From JALYZC01 sp963725645 (lineage in GTDB: Bacteria > Actinomycetota > Thermoleophilia > Solirubrobacterales > Solirubrobacteraceae): a DNA stretch of 64,000 bases. Of this stretch, positions 16,680-25,026 are shown one piece after another (position 1 is the first letter of the stretch; every line of letters begins with the position of its first letter). The position numbers and the translations under genes are program-made. The stretch is from the NCBI GenBank assembly GCA_963725645.1, contig CAVRZD010000002.1:186001-250000 (forward strand), in the 5' to 3' direction. Under the pieces are notes generated by a model that did no database searches, was not told where the DNA came from, and saw only the letters and a program-made list of their open reading frames with translations.

Positions 16680-17435
16680 CTAGTGCCCGCGCTCGCGCAG
16701 GAAGGTCACGAAGGCCTCCTCGAAATCGAGCTCGCGGTCGTGCGCGCCAACCTCCGCCTCCAGCCCCGCGGGCGTCCCGATGAACAGCAGGTCGCCATCG
16801 GCCAGCACGAGGACCCGGTCGGCGTAGCGCTTGGCCTCCTGCACGTTGTGGGTCGAGTACACGACCGCGGTGCCGCGGTCGGTGAGCCCGCCGACGAAGC
16901 GCCACAGCCGGTCGCGCTGGCGCGGGTCCAGCGAGGAGGACGGCTCATCGAGCAGCAGCACGGCCGGGTCGGCAAGCAGGCCCACGGCGATGTTGACGCG
17001 CTGGCGGTTACCGCCGGAGAGCGTCGCCACCTCGTCGTCGGCGCGGTCCTCCAGCCCGGTCTGGGCGAGCATGCGCGCGACCGCGGCGTCGGGATCCGCC
17101 GCGCGCTCGAGTCGGGCGAACAGGCGCAGGTTCTCGGCCACCGAGAGCTTCGAGTAGATCGCCGGCTGCTGGGGCACCCAACCAATCTCGATGGCACCGC
17201 CCGCCGGCTGCCGAACATCCCCGGCGGTGGCAGGCTGGATCCCGGCGAGGATCGACAGCAGCGTGGTCTTGCCGGCGCCGTTCGGCCCGATGACGGCGAC
17301 GAGCTCGCCGGGCTGGACGTCGAACGTCACCCCGCGCAGCGCCTCGCGGTCGCCGAAGCGCTTGACGAGGTTCGTCGCGCCCAGCGCGGCCGTGACGCTG
17401 GAGGTCGGGGTGGTGGCCGTTTCCGGGCTCGCCAT
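16680..17435 (-). CDS. ABC transporter ATP-binding protein
   Basis: 251 residues of a single nucleotide-binding domain. Walker A is GPNGAGKTTL, the signature is TLSGGNRQRVNIAVG, Walker B is AVLLLDEPSSSLDPRQR, and the switch His is in VVYSTHNVQEA. This ccmA/NatA-like ATPase would pair with the ABC-2 permease encoded immediately downstream to power export. It is the first gene of the run that continues into hemB, the AhbA/B-like gene and hemL. The N-terminal 15 residues, rich in Thr and Ser, may not be part of the domain. The transported substrate cannot be inferred. Confidence 0.92.
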   Translation of the reverse strand: MASPETATTPTSSVTAALGATNLVKRFGDREALRGVTFDVQPGELVAVIGPNGAGKTTLLSILAGIQPATAGDVRQPAGGAIEIGWVPQQPAIYSKLSVAENLRLFARLERAADPDAAVARMLAQTGLEDRADDEVATLSGGNRQRVNIAVGLLADPAVLLLDEPSSSLDPRQRDRLWRFVGGLTDRGTAVVYSTHNVQEAKRYADRVLVLADGDLLFIGTPAGLEAEVGAHDRELDFEEAFVTFLRERGH

Positions 17436-17486
17436 GACTGGCCGCAGGTTAGAGGGTGCCCGACGCCGCTCGTGCCGACGGAATCG

Positions 17487-18830
17487 CTAGCCGGGCGCGC
17501 CGACGCGGGGCGCGAGCGAGGCGCCGCACCGCCCGCAGTAGGCGTCGGCGTCCGCGTGCTCGGCCCCGCACTCGGGGCACGTTGGTCGCGGTGCCGGCTC
17601 CGGTATGGCGCCCGCGAGCACCGGCTCCGGCCCCCACGACTCCAGGACCAGGTGACGACGCAGGTAGACCACGACCTCGCGGATGACCGCCGCCACCGGC
17701 AGCGACACCAGCGCGCCGAGTACCCCGTACAGCTCCGCGCCGAGGAGGAGGGCGAAGATGACGATCAGCGGGTTGATGCGCAGCGTGTGTCCGAACACCT
17801 GTGGCGCGACGACGTGGCCCTCGAACTGCTGCAGGGCGACGAGCAGCAGCACGACCCAGATCGCGCTGAGCGGGTCGCTGAACAGCGCCACGAGCACGGG
17901 CGGGATGCCACCGAGGATGGGCCCGACGTAGGGGATCAGCTCCATGAACCCGTAGAAGACGCCGAAGAACACCGCGTAGCGCTGGCCGTCGGGAAAGATG
18001 CCGGTGACGCCGAAGACCCACAGCGCGACGCCCGCGCTGATGCCCATGACGAGGCTGAACAGCAGCTGGGCGCGGACGTACCCGAGCACCGCCCGTTGGG
18101 TGCCGATGGCGAAGTCGTCGTCCTTGCTGCCGTCGCCCGGCGGCATCACGGATCGCACGAGCGCGCCGATCCGGTCGGCATAGAGCAGCATGTAGATGGA
18201 TATGACGAGCACGAGGATGATCCCGAAGGCCGCCTCGACGACGCGTTGGAGCACGTCCTGGCCGAACGACACGATCGAGGACGAGCGCTTGAGCACCTGC
18301 TTCTGCAGCGTCTGCAGCGCGGTCTGGCCCTGTTCCTTGATCTTGACCTTGATGCCCTGCTCGTTGAGCGTGTTCTGGAACTCCCCCAGCGACTTGTTCG
18401 CCGACCGCACCAGGCTCGGCACGTCCCGCTGCAGCCGCTTGACCTGCGTGGTGACCGGATTGATGAGCAGCGCGACGCCGCCGGCCAGCACCAGGAAGAA
18501 TCCGACGTACACGACGGCGACGGCCACGCCGCGCGGGAGCCTGCTGCCGCGGTGCACGAGCTTGACCAGGGGATTGAGCATCAGCGCAATGACCGCGGCG
18601 ATCACGAAGACCAGCAGCACCACGCCGGCCGCCCGGGCGAGCGCCCAGACCCCGAGCAGCGCGACCGGGAGCGTGCCGAGCTGGACCCACCGCGGGACCA
18701 CGACCCTGGGCGGCGGCGCACCGCCGGCCGCGGCGGGCTCCATCCGCGCGGTCGGCTCCTCCTGGCCCGCCGCCTGCTCGGGCGGCGCGTCCGGCTCCTC
18801 GGGGCCGGGGGCTGCTGGCTCGTCGCTCAC
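17487..18830 (-). CDS. AI-2E (PerM/YhhT) family membrane protein with C-terminal zinc ribbon
   Basis: 447 residues from a GTG at 18830 with an AAGGAG ribosome site. An N-terminal Pro/Glu/Ala-rich cytoplasmic stretch of about 60 residues leads to a membrane domain of roughly eight helices. The family motif YGFMELIPYVGPILGGIPP is present, as is the long soluble loop between the early helices. The last 30 residues form a zinc ribbon (CPECGAEHADADAYCGRCG), which is not part of the usual family. Named members export autoinducer-2 or act as sodium-proton exchangers, so the substrate is open. It is transcribed divergently from ymdB with a 69-base gap. Confidence 0.88.
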   Translation of the reverse strand: MSDEPAAPGPEEPDAPPEQAAGQEEPTARMEPAAAGGAPPPRVVVPRWVQLGTLPVALLGVWALARAAGVVLLVFVIAAVIALMLNPLVKLVHRGSRLPRGVAVAVVYVGFFLVLAGGVALLINPVTTQVKRLQRDVPSLVRSANKSLGEFQNTLNEQGIKVKIKEQGQTALQTLQKQVLKRSSSIVSFGQDVLQRVVEAAFGIILVLVISIYMLLYADRIGALVRSVMPPGDGSKDDDFAIGTQRAVLGYVRAQLLFSLVMGISAGVALWVFGVTGIFPDGQRYAVFFGVFYGFMELIPYVGPILGGIPPVLVALFSDPLSAIWVVLLLVALQQFEGHVVAPQVFGHTLRINPLIVIFALLLGAELYGVLGALVSLPVAAVIREVVVYLRRHLVLESWGPEPVLAGAIPEPAPRPTCPECGAEHADADAYCGRCGASLAPRVGAPG

Positions 18831-18850
18831 GGCGGGGACTCCTTCGCCGC

Positions 18851-18878
18851 ACGGTACGACATACCTCGCAGAAGGCAA
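18851..18878 (-). promoter_or_regulatory. Putative promoter of the AI-2E family gene
   Basis: On the minus strand TTGCCT (18873-18878) and TACCGT (18851-18856) are 16 bases apart and lie about 20 bases ahead of the GTG start at 18830. Both boxes fit a housekeeping-type actinobacterial promoter (TTGnnn, TAnnnT). The opposite strand would have to serve ymdB from the same 69-base gap. Confidence 0.4.
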
Positions 18879-18899
18879 GCTCGTCGAGGGCGCGCGCCC

Positions 18900-19679
18900 G
18901 TGAAGCTCCTGTTCGTGGGCGACGTCGTCGGCGGCGTCGGGCGGCGCGCGCTGCGGGCCCTGCTTCCGGAGCTGCGCGAGCAGCACGAGCCGGACTTCGT
19001 CGTCGTCAACGGCGAGAACGCCGCGGGCGGGGTCGGCATCACCCGGCGGACGGCCGACGAGCTGTTCGGAATCGGCGCCGACGTCATCACGCTGGGCAAC
19101 CACACCTACCGCCACCGCGAGGTGTGGGGCTACCTCGATGAGCGCGACGAGATCGTCCGGCCCGCCAACTTCCTCGCCCTCCAGCCCGGCCACGGCAGCT
19201 GCGTGGTCGAGCGCAACGGCACCCGCCTCGGCGTGGTGTCCCTCCAGGGCAACCTCTTCCTCAAGACGGGGCGGGCGGCGTTCACCGAGGCCGACGCCCA
19301 GCTCGAGCGGCTCGACGGCCGCGTCGACCACGTGCTCGTGGACATGCACGCGGAGGCGACGAGCGAGAAGGTGGGGATGGGCTGGTACCTGGACGGCCGC
19401 GTGACCGCGGTCGTCGGCACCCACACGCACGTTCCGACCGCGGACGCGCGCGTGCTGCCCGGCGGGACCGCCTACATCACCGACGTCGGCATGACCGGCC
19501 CGCGCGGCGGGGTGATCGGGGTCAAGCGCGAGCAGGCGGTCGAGGCGCTCGTGACGCAGCTGCCGGTGAAATTCGAGACCTCGCGGGACGACCCGTGGCT
19601 GATGGGGGTGCTCGTCACGGCGTCACAGCCGATGCGAGCCGACGCCATCGAACCGGTCCTGCGAGCCGCGCCAGCGTGA
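18900..19679 (+). CDS. ymdB: YmdB-family metallophosphoesterase (2',3'-cyclic nucleotide 2'-phosphodiesterase type)
   Basis: 259 residues from a GTG at 18900. Family motifs follow in order: LFVGDVVGGVGRRALR, VVVNGENAAGGVGIT, VITLGNHTYRHREVW, VLVDMHAEATSEKVGMG and VVGTHTHVPTADARVLP. The Asp, Asn and His residues at these places bind the two metal ions. B. subtilis YmdB cleaves 2',3'-cyclic nucleotides and affects RNA turnover and biofilm regulation; whether this one does so is inferred from the family. The 3' end overlaps the convergent glycosyltransferase gene by 65 bases. Confidence 0.93.
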   Translation: MKLLFVGDVVGGVGRRALRALLPELREQHEPDFVVVNGENAAGGVGITRRTADELFGIGADVITLGNHTYRHREVWGYLDERDEIVRPANFLALQPGHGSCVVERNGTRLGVVSLQGNLFLKTGRAAFTEADAQLERLDGRVDHVLVDMHAEATSEKVGMGWYLDGRVTAVVGTHTHVPTADARVLPGGTAYITDVGMTGPRGGVIGVKREQAVEALVTQLPVKFETSRDDPWLMGVLVTASQPMRADAIEPVLRAAPA

Positions 19680-20814
19680 TGGCCAGCGCGGCGAGCAGCG
19701 TTGCGTTGCGCGCCGCGACCAGCAGGACCACCGATGTGCGCTCGTCCACCAACTCCTCGTAGCGGGCGGGGAATTCGAGCTGGGTGAGCAGGACGGCGCC
19801 GCCCAGCAGCAGCGCGAGCGCCCGCTCGCCCCACGTCCAGGCCAGCGCGGCGAACGGAACGAGCCAAACCAGGAACTGCGGCGAGAGGACCTTGCCCAGC
19901 GCCGCGAACGCGAGCACCGCAGCGAGCGCGCCGAGCAGCAGCGTGCGCTCGCCGGGCGGGCCGCGCGCGACGAGCACGACGACGAACGCCAGCGCGGCCG
20001 CGAGCAGGGCGGCGAAGACGCCCTGCACCACGTCGGCCGCCCCGCCCTCCAGCCCGTTGGAGCCGTGGGCGTCCGGCACGGTTGCGGTGCCGGTCACCCG
20101 CGAGCCTCCGAGCGCGAACAACCCGCTCGCGGGCGTGGACTCGATCTGCACCGGGCGCTCGAGCTGGTAGCGGTAGGCGTCCACGTAGCCCGAGCCGAAG
20201 AAGGGAAGCGAGATCGCCGCCACCACGGCCACGAACGCGATGGCCCCGCGCACGGCGGCGGGGCCGCGGCCGGCCGCGATCAACCACGCGGCGGCAACCG
20301 GCACGAGGAGGGCGGGGAACAGCTTCGTCATCGCCCCCACGCCGAGCAGCGCGAAGCCGACGGTCGGGCGCCCGCGGGTCAGCGCGAGGAGCGCGCCGAG
20401 CAGCAGCGCCACCGGGACGAGGTCGAAGTGCGTGCGCACGACCGCTCCGGTGAGCAGCGGCGACAGGGCGACGATCCAGGCCGCCGTGACGGCGCGCTCG
20501 CGTGCCAGCGCCGCCGTCAGCAGCATCACCGCCAGCGCCGCGACCAACATGACGACCGCGAAGCTGACGTCGTAGGAGGCGTAGCTGCCGGCGTCCGCCA
20601 GACCGGCCAGCCACATCGGCACGAGCGCGAGCGGCGGGTACTCGAACGCAAAGCCCGAGTAGGGCTCGCGGCCGGCGCCCAGCGCATCGGCGTAGCCGCG
20701 GTACACGTTGACGTCGGTGATGTGCACGTCCGACGTCGGGCCGTGGAACAGCGCAATCGCCCACACCGCCGCCAGCGCGGCCGCGGGCGCGAGCAGCAGG
20801 ACCGGCCGCCTCAC
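19615..20814 (-). CDS. GT87-like (DUF2029) polyprenol-phosphate-dependent mannosyltransferase-type membrane protein
   Basis: 399 residues with about eleven hydrophobic segments. The hallmark appears early: DVNVYRGYADALGAG, then PYSGFAFEYPPLALVP. The acidic-Tyr context and the FEYPP motif are typical of GT87 (GT-C fold) enzymes, which transfer mannose from polyprenyl phosphate to cell-envelope glycans. A later AMTKLFPALLVPVAAAWL motif is also family-like. It is encoded in one operon with a related glycosyltransferase and GtrA, overlapping the former by 4 bases. Its last 65 bases overlap ymdB on the other strand. The acceptor sugar is unknown. Confidence 0.8.
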   Translation of the reverse strand: MRRPVLLLAPAAALAAVWAIALFHGPTSDVHITDVNVYRGYADALGAGREPYSGFAFEYPPLALVPMWLAGLADAGSYASYDVSFAVVMLVAALAVMLLTAALARERAVTAAWIVALSPLLTGAVVRTHFDLVPVALLLGALLALTRGRPTVGFALLGVGAMTKLFPALLVPVAAAWLIAAGRGPAAVRGAIAFVAVVAAISLPFFGSGYVDAYRYQLERPVQIESTPASGLFALGGSRVTGTATVPDAHGSNGLEGGAADVVQGVFAALLAAALAFVVVLVARGPPGERTLLLGALAAVLAFAALGKVLSPQFLVWLVPFAALAWTWGERALALLLGGAVLLTQLEFPARYEELVDERTSVVLLVAARNATLLAALAITLARLAGPVRWRRLASAVTP

Positions 20815-22433
20815 CGCTCAGGCTCCCGGAAGCGGCCGAGCAGCGCCACCAGCACGAACGGCAGGAACCACACGATGTAGAGGTAGAACCAGTGGGTCAC
20901 GCCGAGCTGGAGCGCCACCACGACCGCTGCCGCGAGCGCCGCCAGGCCGACGAGGTCGCGCCGCCGGGGCAGGAATGCGGCGGCGACCGCGAACGCCGCC
21001 GCCAGCGCCTGCACCACGGACTGGGCGGTGTCCCACCCGCAGAACCCCCATACCGAGAAGGGCGACCCGCGGGCGCGCTGGAACTCGATCGTGCGCTCGT
21101 AGAACGTGTCGAGGTCGCCGCCGACGAGCACGGGCAGCATCGCGACGGCGGCGACGCCCGCGAAGCCGAGCGCGAACAGCGCGACCCCGCGCACGCGGCG
21201 CGCGAGCCCGACGCCCGCCGGCCCGGCGGTGGCGAACACCGGCGCCAGCGCGAGCGGGGCGAACTTCGTCAGCCCGGCGAGCGCGACCGCCCCGCCGCGC
21301 GCCGGTGCCCAGTGGACCACGAGCAGGGCGAGCGTCAGCAGCATCGCCACCAGCCCGTCGTTGGAGTTGGAGTTGGCCGTGTACAGCGTGAACGGGAACG
21401 CCGCCCATGCGTACGCGAGGACCCAGCCGAGGCGCGGGCCGCGCAGGCGCCGACCCAGCAGCCACAGGCCGAGCAGCGTCAGCAGGTCGAAGGCCACCGA
21501 CGCGGCGTGCGCCGCGGGCAGGTCGTCCCAGGTCCCGCTCCACGGCCAGATCTGCTCGAAGGGCACGTAGGCGTAGTAGTTGACGGGCCCGTAGGTGTCG
21601 CCGTGCTGGTTGTCGGCGGGGAAGTGGTTGTACAGCGACGTGCCGTCGGCGAGGCGGTCGGCGCCGATCACCCCCGCGTAGCCCACGTCGATGACGTTGG
21701 AGTTGGTGACGTTGAGCCCGACGCGGAAGCCCACGAGGAACACGAGCGCGATCGCCAGCCACGTGGTCGGCACCAGCAGCTTGAGCGGCTCGGCGGGCCC
21801 GCCCGCCGACCGCCGGCGCGCGACCATCAGCATCCGCACGAGCAGGTAGAGCAGGGGCGGGTAGGCAAGCGGGACCGACATCCCGATGTTCCCGTGGTCG
21901 AAGAAGGCCAGCGAGACGGAGAAGGCGAGCAGCACCAGGAGGTCGAGGTGCAGCAGCCGGAACGGGCGGCGCGGGTCCACGAACGGGACGAGGAAGAGCA
22001 CGCACAGCGGCAGCCACACGTACAGCGCGCCGGCCTTGCGGCCGAAGGCTCCCGCGTACCCGCGCGCCATCGTCCACGCCACCTGGAAGCCCGTCCAGTG
22101 CTCGAGCACGACGCCGGAGCGGTCGTCGATCAGCACCTGCGCGATCTCGCTGCCCTGGATCCGCCCCCGCTTGGGGCGGCCATAGCACGAGACCTGCCAG
22201 TGCAGGGCGCCCTTGAGGAAGGCCTCGCAGGTCGCGCCCGGGTGGGTGCCCAGCGTCCGGCGGATGTCGGGAAGGCGCTTGGCGGTCGCCACCACCTGGC
22301 GCGCCGTGCGCACGTGGTTGGGCGGCGCGCGGCCGAGGTCCGGCGGCCGGGTCAGCGCGTCGGGGTCGCTGACCGCCGAGCCCGGCGTCTGCACGGCGGC
22401 GGCGGGTGCGGCGAACAGGCACGCCGCGGCCAC
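20811..22433 (-). CDS. GT87/GT-C-type membrane glycosyltransferase
   Basis: About 540 residues. A signal-like Ala-rich segment is followed by a hydrophilic extracytoplasmic region (about 30-130) and then nine or more membrane helices. Motifs include DRLADGTSLYNHFPADN, TYGPVNYYAYVPFEQ and LTKFAPLALAPVFA, which resemble GT-C enzymes of the polyprenyl-phosphate mannosyltransferase type. The start is uncertain: the GTG at 22433 gives a signal without a charged N-terminus, while an upstream CTG (22469) overlapping the GtrA stop as CTGA would supply LRKP. One miscalled base could turn that into a GTGA overlap. The gene lies between GtrA and the other GT87 gene and overlaps the latter by 4 bases. 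Confidence 0.75.
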   Translation of the reverse strand: MAAACLFAAPAAAVQTPGSAVSDPDALTRPPDLGRAPPNHVRTARQVVATAKRLPDIRRTLGTHPGATCEAFLKGALHWQVSCYGRPKRGRIQGSEIAQVLIDDRSGVVLEHWTGFQVAWTMARGYAGAFGRKAGALYVWLPLCVLFLVPFVDPRRPFRLLHLDLLVLLAFSVSLAFFDHGNIGMSVPLAYPPLLYLLVRMLMVARRRSAGGPAEPLKLLVPTTWLAIALVFLVGFRVGLNVTNSNVIDVGYAGVIGADRLADGTSLYNHFPADNQHGDTYGPVNYYAYVPFEQIWPWSGTWDDLPAAHAASVAFDLLTLLGLWLLGRRLRGPRLGWVLAYAWAAFPFTLYTANSNSNDGLVAMLLTLALLVVHWAPARGGAVALAGLTKFAPLALAPVFATAGPAGVGLARRVRGVALFALGFAGVAAVAMLPVLVGGDLDTFYERTIEFQRARGSPFSVWGFCGWDTAQSVVQALAAAFAVAAAFLPRRRDLVGLAALAAAVVVALQLGVTHWFYLYIVWFLPFVLVALLGRFREPER

Positions 22434-22465
22434 GGCCGCGGCGGCGGCCGCGACGGCCGGCTTCC

Positions 22466-22924
22466 TCAGCCCCGGAAGCTCCAGAGCTTGTTGCCGAGGA
22501 AGTTCAGCGGCGTCGCCGTGACGATCGCGATCGCCTGCGCGAGCACCTTCTGCACGCCCAGCCCGCCGACCAGCAACTCGAGCATCGCCAGGCTGAACAG
22601 GAACGCGGCCACGCTGACCGCGAAGAAGCGCGCCGCCTGGAAGCCGGCGTGCCCGTCGCCGGCGTCGAAGGTCCAGTGCCGGTTCCAGAAGAAGTTGTTC
22701 GTCACCGCCACGACGAACGCGACCGTTCCGGCCGCCAGGTAGTGCAGCCCGAACGCGTGCAGGCAAACGGTGTACGTCGCCAGGTTGACGACGTAGCCGC
22801 TTGCGCCGACGGCGCCGAAGCGGACGAGCTGGAACCAGTTGTGGGTCCGGCGCAGGCCGTGGCGCACGCGGCGCCGCAGCGTCAGCTGGAGGGCTGGGAC
22901 CTCGGCGGTGGCCTCTTCGAGCAT
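22466..22924 (-). CDS. GtrA-family membrane protein
   Basis: 152 residues with four membrane helices, matching the GtrA/DPMS-accessory fold. The helix-1 motif FGAVGASGYVVNLATYTV and the loop NFFWNRHWTFDAG are typical. The C-terminal TPLNFLGNKLWSFRG is also family-specific. GtrA proteins are thought to flip bactoprenol-linked sugars across the membrane and usually accompany glycosyltransferases. It is the first gene of a three-gene operon with two GT87-like proteins, so a polyprenyl-phosphate-sugar route to envelope glycans is likely. A 36-base gap separates it from the phosphodiesterase gene upstream on the same strand. Confidence 0.88.
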   Translation of the reverse strand: MLEEATAEVPALQLTLRRRVRHGLRRTHNWFQLVRFGAVGASGYVVNLATYTVCLHAFGLHYLAAGTVAFVVAVTNNFFWNRHWTFDAGDGHAGFQAARFFAVSVAAFLFSLAMLELLVGGLGVQKVLAQAIAIVTATPLNFLGNKLWSFRG

Positions 22925-22960
22925 CGCGGGAGCGTAGCGTGGCCGACCAGCGGATCGGTC

Positions 22961-24418
22961 TCACAGCCCGAAGTGCTCGCGCACCAGGGGCGCGATGTCG
23001 CGGAGCGTCCACTGCTCCCGCGCGTCGCGGGACTCAGGGCCGGCGCCGGCGAGGATCAGCGTCCCGTGCGAGTCCGTGCGGTGCAGCGAGCCGTGGCTGC
23101 CGCCGCCGACGTGGTCGACCCCGCCCCAGTCGGTGAACTCGAAGCCCGGCGCCGCCGAGATCAGGAGCTCGCCGGCGTTCTCGCAGTGCAGCGCCGACCA
23201 GACCCGCGCCAGCGGATCCGGGTAATCGTCCGAGCGCACGACGCCGTCCTCGACGCGCGCGCCCACCGCGTCCAGCTCGCCCTCGAAGCTCCAGTGCCGC
23301 CCGTCGAGGTCGCGCGGGCCGCTGCCCGGCGCGAAGCGCAGCTCGCCCCGCTCGCTGCACACGACCGCCTCGTCGCCGGCGCGGCGCATGACGAGGTCGA
23401 CGCCCGGGATGCGGCGCGCCGCCCGCTCGGCCGCGCGCACGACCCGCTCTGGCCGCTCGCGGTCCAGCGCGTACACCATCGCCGAACGCCAGCCCGGGCA
23501 CAGCGCGACCTGCGCCTCCTCGGGCCGCTGGTCGTTGGGCTGAAGCACGCGCAGGTCGCCGAACCCGTCCTGCATCGAGATGCGGGCGCTGATCTCGCTG
23601 TGCGAGTGGTCGGCCATCACGATCAGGGCGTGGTCGTCCAGGAAGGCGTCGAGCCCGCCGCCGGCGTCGACGACGCGCGCGAGCTGCTGGTCGGCGAGGG
23701 CGAGCGAGTCGACCTGTCCCTTCGGCCCCGTGCGGTGGGAGTGCGAGTCGTTGTCCGGCAGTGAGAGGAGCAGGAAGTCGCACAGGTCGTGCTCGACCAG
23801 GAACGCGCCGACGCAGCCGGAGTGGTCGTCGCGGGCGCCGGGCAAACCGAGCTGGGACTTGCAGCCGGTCTCGCGCGAGGCGAACAGGTCGGCGTAGAAG
23901 AGCTCCTGCGGGCCCCAGACTGCGTGGCGGAACAGGGTCGCCGTCACGAGCCGTGCGAGCGCCGTCTCGCCGGTGGCCTCGTGCCGGTGACGGCCCCGGT
24001 ACATCAGGAACGTGGTGCCGGCAGTGCGCACGTCGTTGTCGTCGAGCAGCTCGAACAGCGTCGGCGTCCTGCGCGACAGGTGAGCCATGTTGAGGTTGTA
24101 GATCGTGTCGGTGAGGCAGCGGCCGATGCCGAACGCGCGCGTGGCCTGGAAGCTGGACCCGTAATCGACGTAGCGCTCCTCGCTGCGGAGGTACCAGCAC
24201 ATCGCCGGCACGCGGTGCTCCTCGGGACCGGCTCCCGTGACGATGCTCGCCGTGCACACCGGCGTGACGGAGGGGAAGGCGGCGATGCAGTCGTCGATGT
24301 AGACCCCGCGGTCGAGCAGCGCGGCGAGCGTCGGCGCGCGCCCGTCGGCCACGCCTCGTTCCAGCGCCGCCGGCGCGAGGCCGTCGATCACGGTCAGGAC
24401 CAGCTTGGACGGCGTCAA
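22961..24418 (-). CDS. Alkaline-phosphatase-superfamily nucleotide pyrophosphatase/phosphodiesterase-like protein
   Basis: 485 residues from a TTG at 24418 that overlaps the previous stop as TTGA. The metal-binding Asp is in LVLTVIDGLAPAAL, and the nucleophile Thr is in AFPSVTPVCTASIVTG. The further metal sites are SLPDNDSHSHRTG, IVMADHSHSE and GSHGSLHRTDSHGTLI. Together they are the NPP/alkaline phosphatase superfamily pattern. It likely cleaves phosphodiester or pyrophosphate bonds, but the substrate is unknown. No signal peptide is present, so it may be cytoplasmic. It is part of a run of same-strand genes linking DUF4126 to GtrA. Confidence 0.85.
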   Translation of the reverse strand: MTPSKLVLTVIDGLAPAALERGVADGRAPTLAALLDRGVYIDDCIAAFPSVTPVCTASIVTGAGPEEHRVPAMCWYLRSEERYVDYGSSFQATRAFGIGRCLTDTIYNLNMAHLSRRTPTLFELLDDNDVRTAGTTFLMYRGRHRHEATGETALARLVTATLFRHAVWGPQELFYADLFASRETGCKSQLGLPGARDDHSGCVGAFLVEHDLCDFLLLSLPDNDSHSHRTGPKGQVDSLALADQQLARVVDAGGGLDAFLDDHALIVMADHSHSEISARISMQDGFGDLRVLQPNDQRPEEAQVALCPGWRSAMVYALDRERPERVVRAAERAARRIPGVDLVMRRAGDEAVVCSERGELRFAPGSGPRDLDGRHWSFEGELDAVGARVEDGVVRSDDYPDPLARVWSALHCENAGELLISAAPGFEFTDWGGVDHVGGGSHGSLHRTDSHGTLILAGAGPESRDAREQWTLRDIAPLVREHFGL

Positions 24419-25005
24419 CGCAGGACCCGCAGCCCGGCGTACTTCTCGCCGGCGCGGCGCCGGCGGCGGATCAGCAGCCACAGGCAGAGCGCCAGCGCGA
24501 CCACCGACAGCGGCGGCACGGCGACCGCGATCGCGGCCAGCACGAGCGAGGCGCCGTCCGCGTACACGGGCAGGGCGGCGCGCGCGGCGGCGTCCAGCCG
24601 ACCGCCGGCGCCGGCCAGGACCCCGCGGGCCGTGGCCTGGCCGACGGCCGCGCAGGCCAGGCCGATCGGGATCCCCGGCCACCAGGTCCCGCTCACGTCG
24701 GCCATCGACCCTGCGCACAGGAGCGCCCCCAGCCCGATCCCGACGCCGGCGAGCCCGGCTCCGACCGCGCCCGCATCGATCACGGCGGCGCCGCGGCGGC
24801 GCTCCAGCACCGCCACGACCACGAGCAGCACGACCACGGCGAGCAGGAACCACGACCGCTCCAGGAACGCGAAGTCGGTGCCGCCGAAGTTCACCCCCAG
24901 GTCGGCGGAGGCGAGCGCCCCGGCCAGCAGTGCCGGGAGGAACGGCCGGATCCCGCACGCGAGCGCGAGTCCGATGCCCTGGGCGATGGCGAGCGCGAGG
25001 TCCAC
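24415..25005 (-). CDS. DUF4126-type membrane protein
   Basis: 196 residues with five or six hydrophobic segments. It begins VDLALAIAQGIGLALACGIRPF, and the segment GIRPFLPALLAGALASAD with a nearby FLERSWF is typical of DUF4126. It ends with an Arg-rich cytoplasmic tail (RRRRRAGEKY). The function of the family is not known. The GTG at 25005 is the first start giving a membrane-ready N-terminus. It is divergent from the aminotransferase gene (25027) and overlaps the phosphodiesterase start by 4 bases. Confidence 0.7.
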   Translation of the reverse strand: MDLALAIAQGIGLALACGIRPFLPALLAGALASADLGVNFGGTDFAFLERSWFLLAVVVLLVVVAVLERRRGAAVIDAGAVGAGLAGVGIGLGALLCAGSMADVSGTWWPGIPIGLACAAVGQATARGVLAGAGGRLDAAARAALPVYADGASLVLAAIAVAVPPLSVVALALCLWLLIRRRRRAGEKYAGLRVLR

Positions 25006-25026
25006 GGTGCGGTAGCTTGAAGCCGC

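Noticed and set aside
16683..19679. 998-codon + strand open frame over the ABC and AI-2E genes
   Set aside because: Only its last 260 codons (ymdB, from 18900) are real. The rest is antisense to the well-supported ATPase and AI-2E genes.
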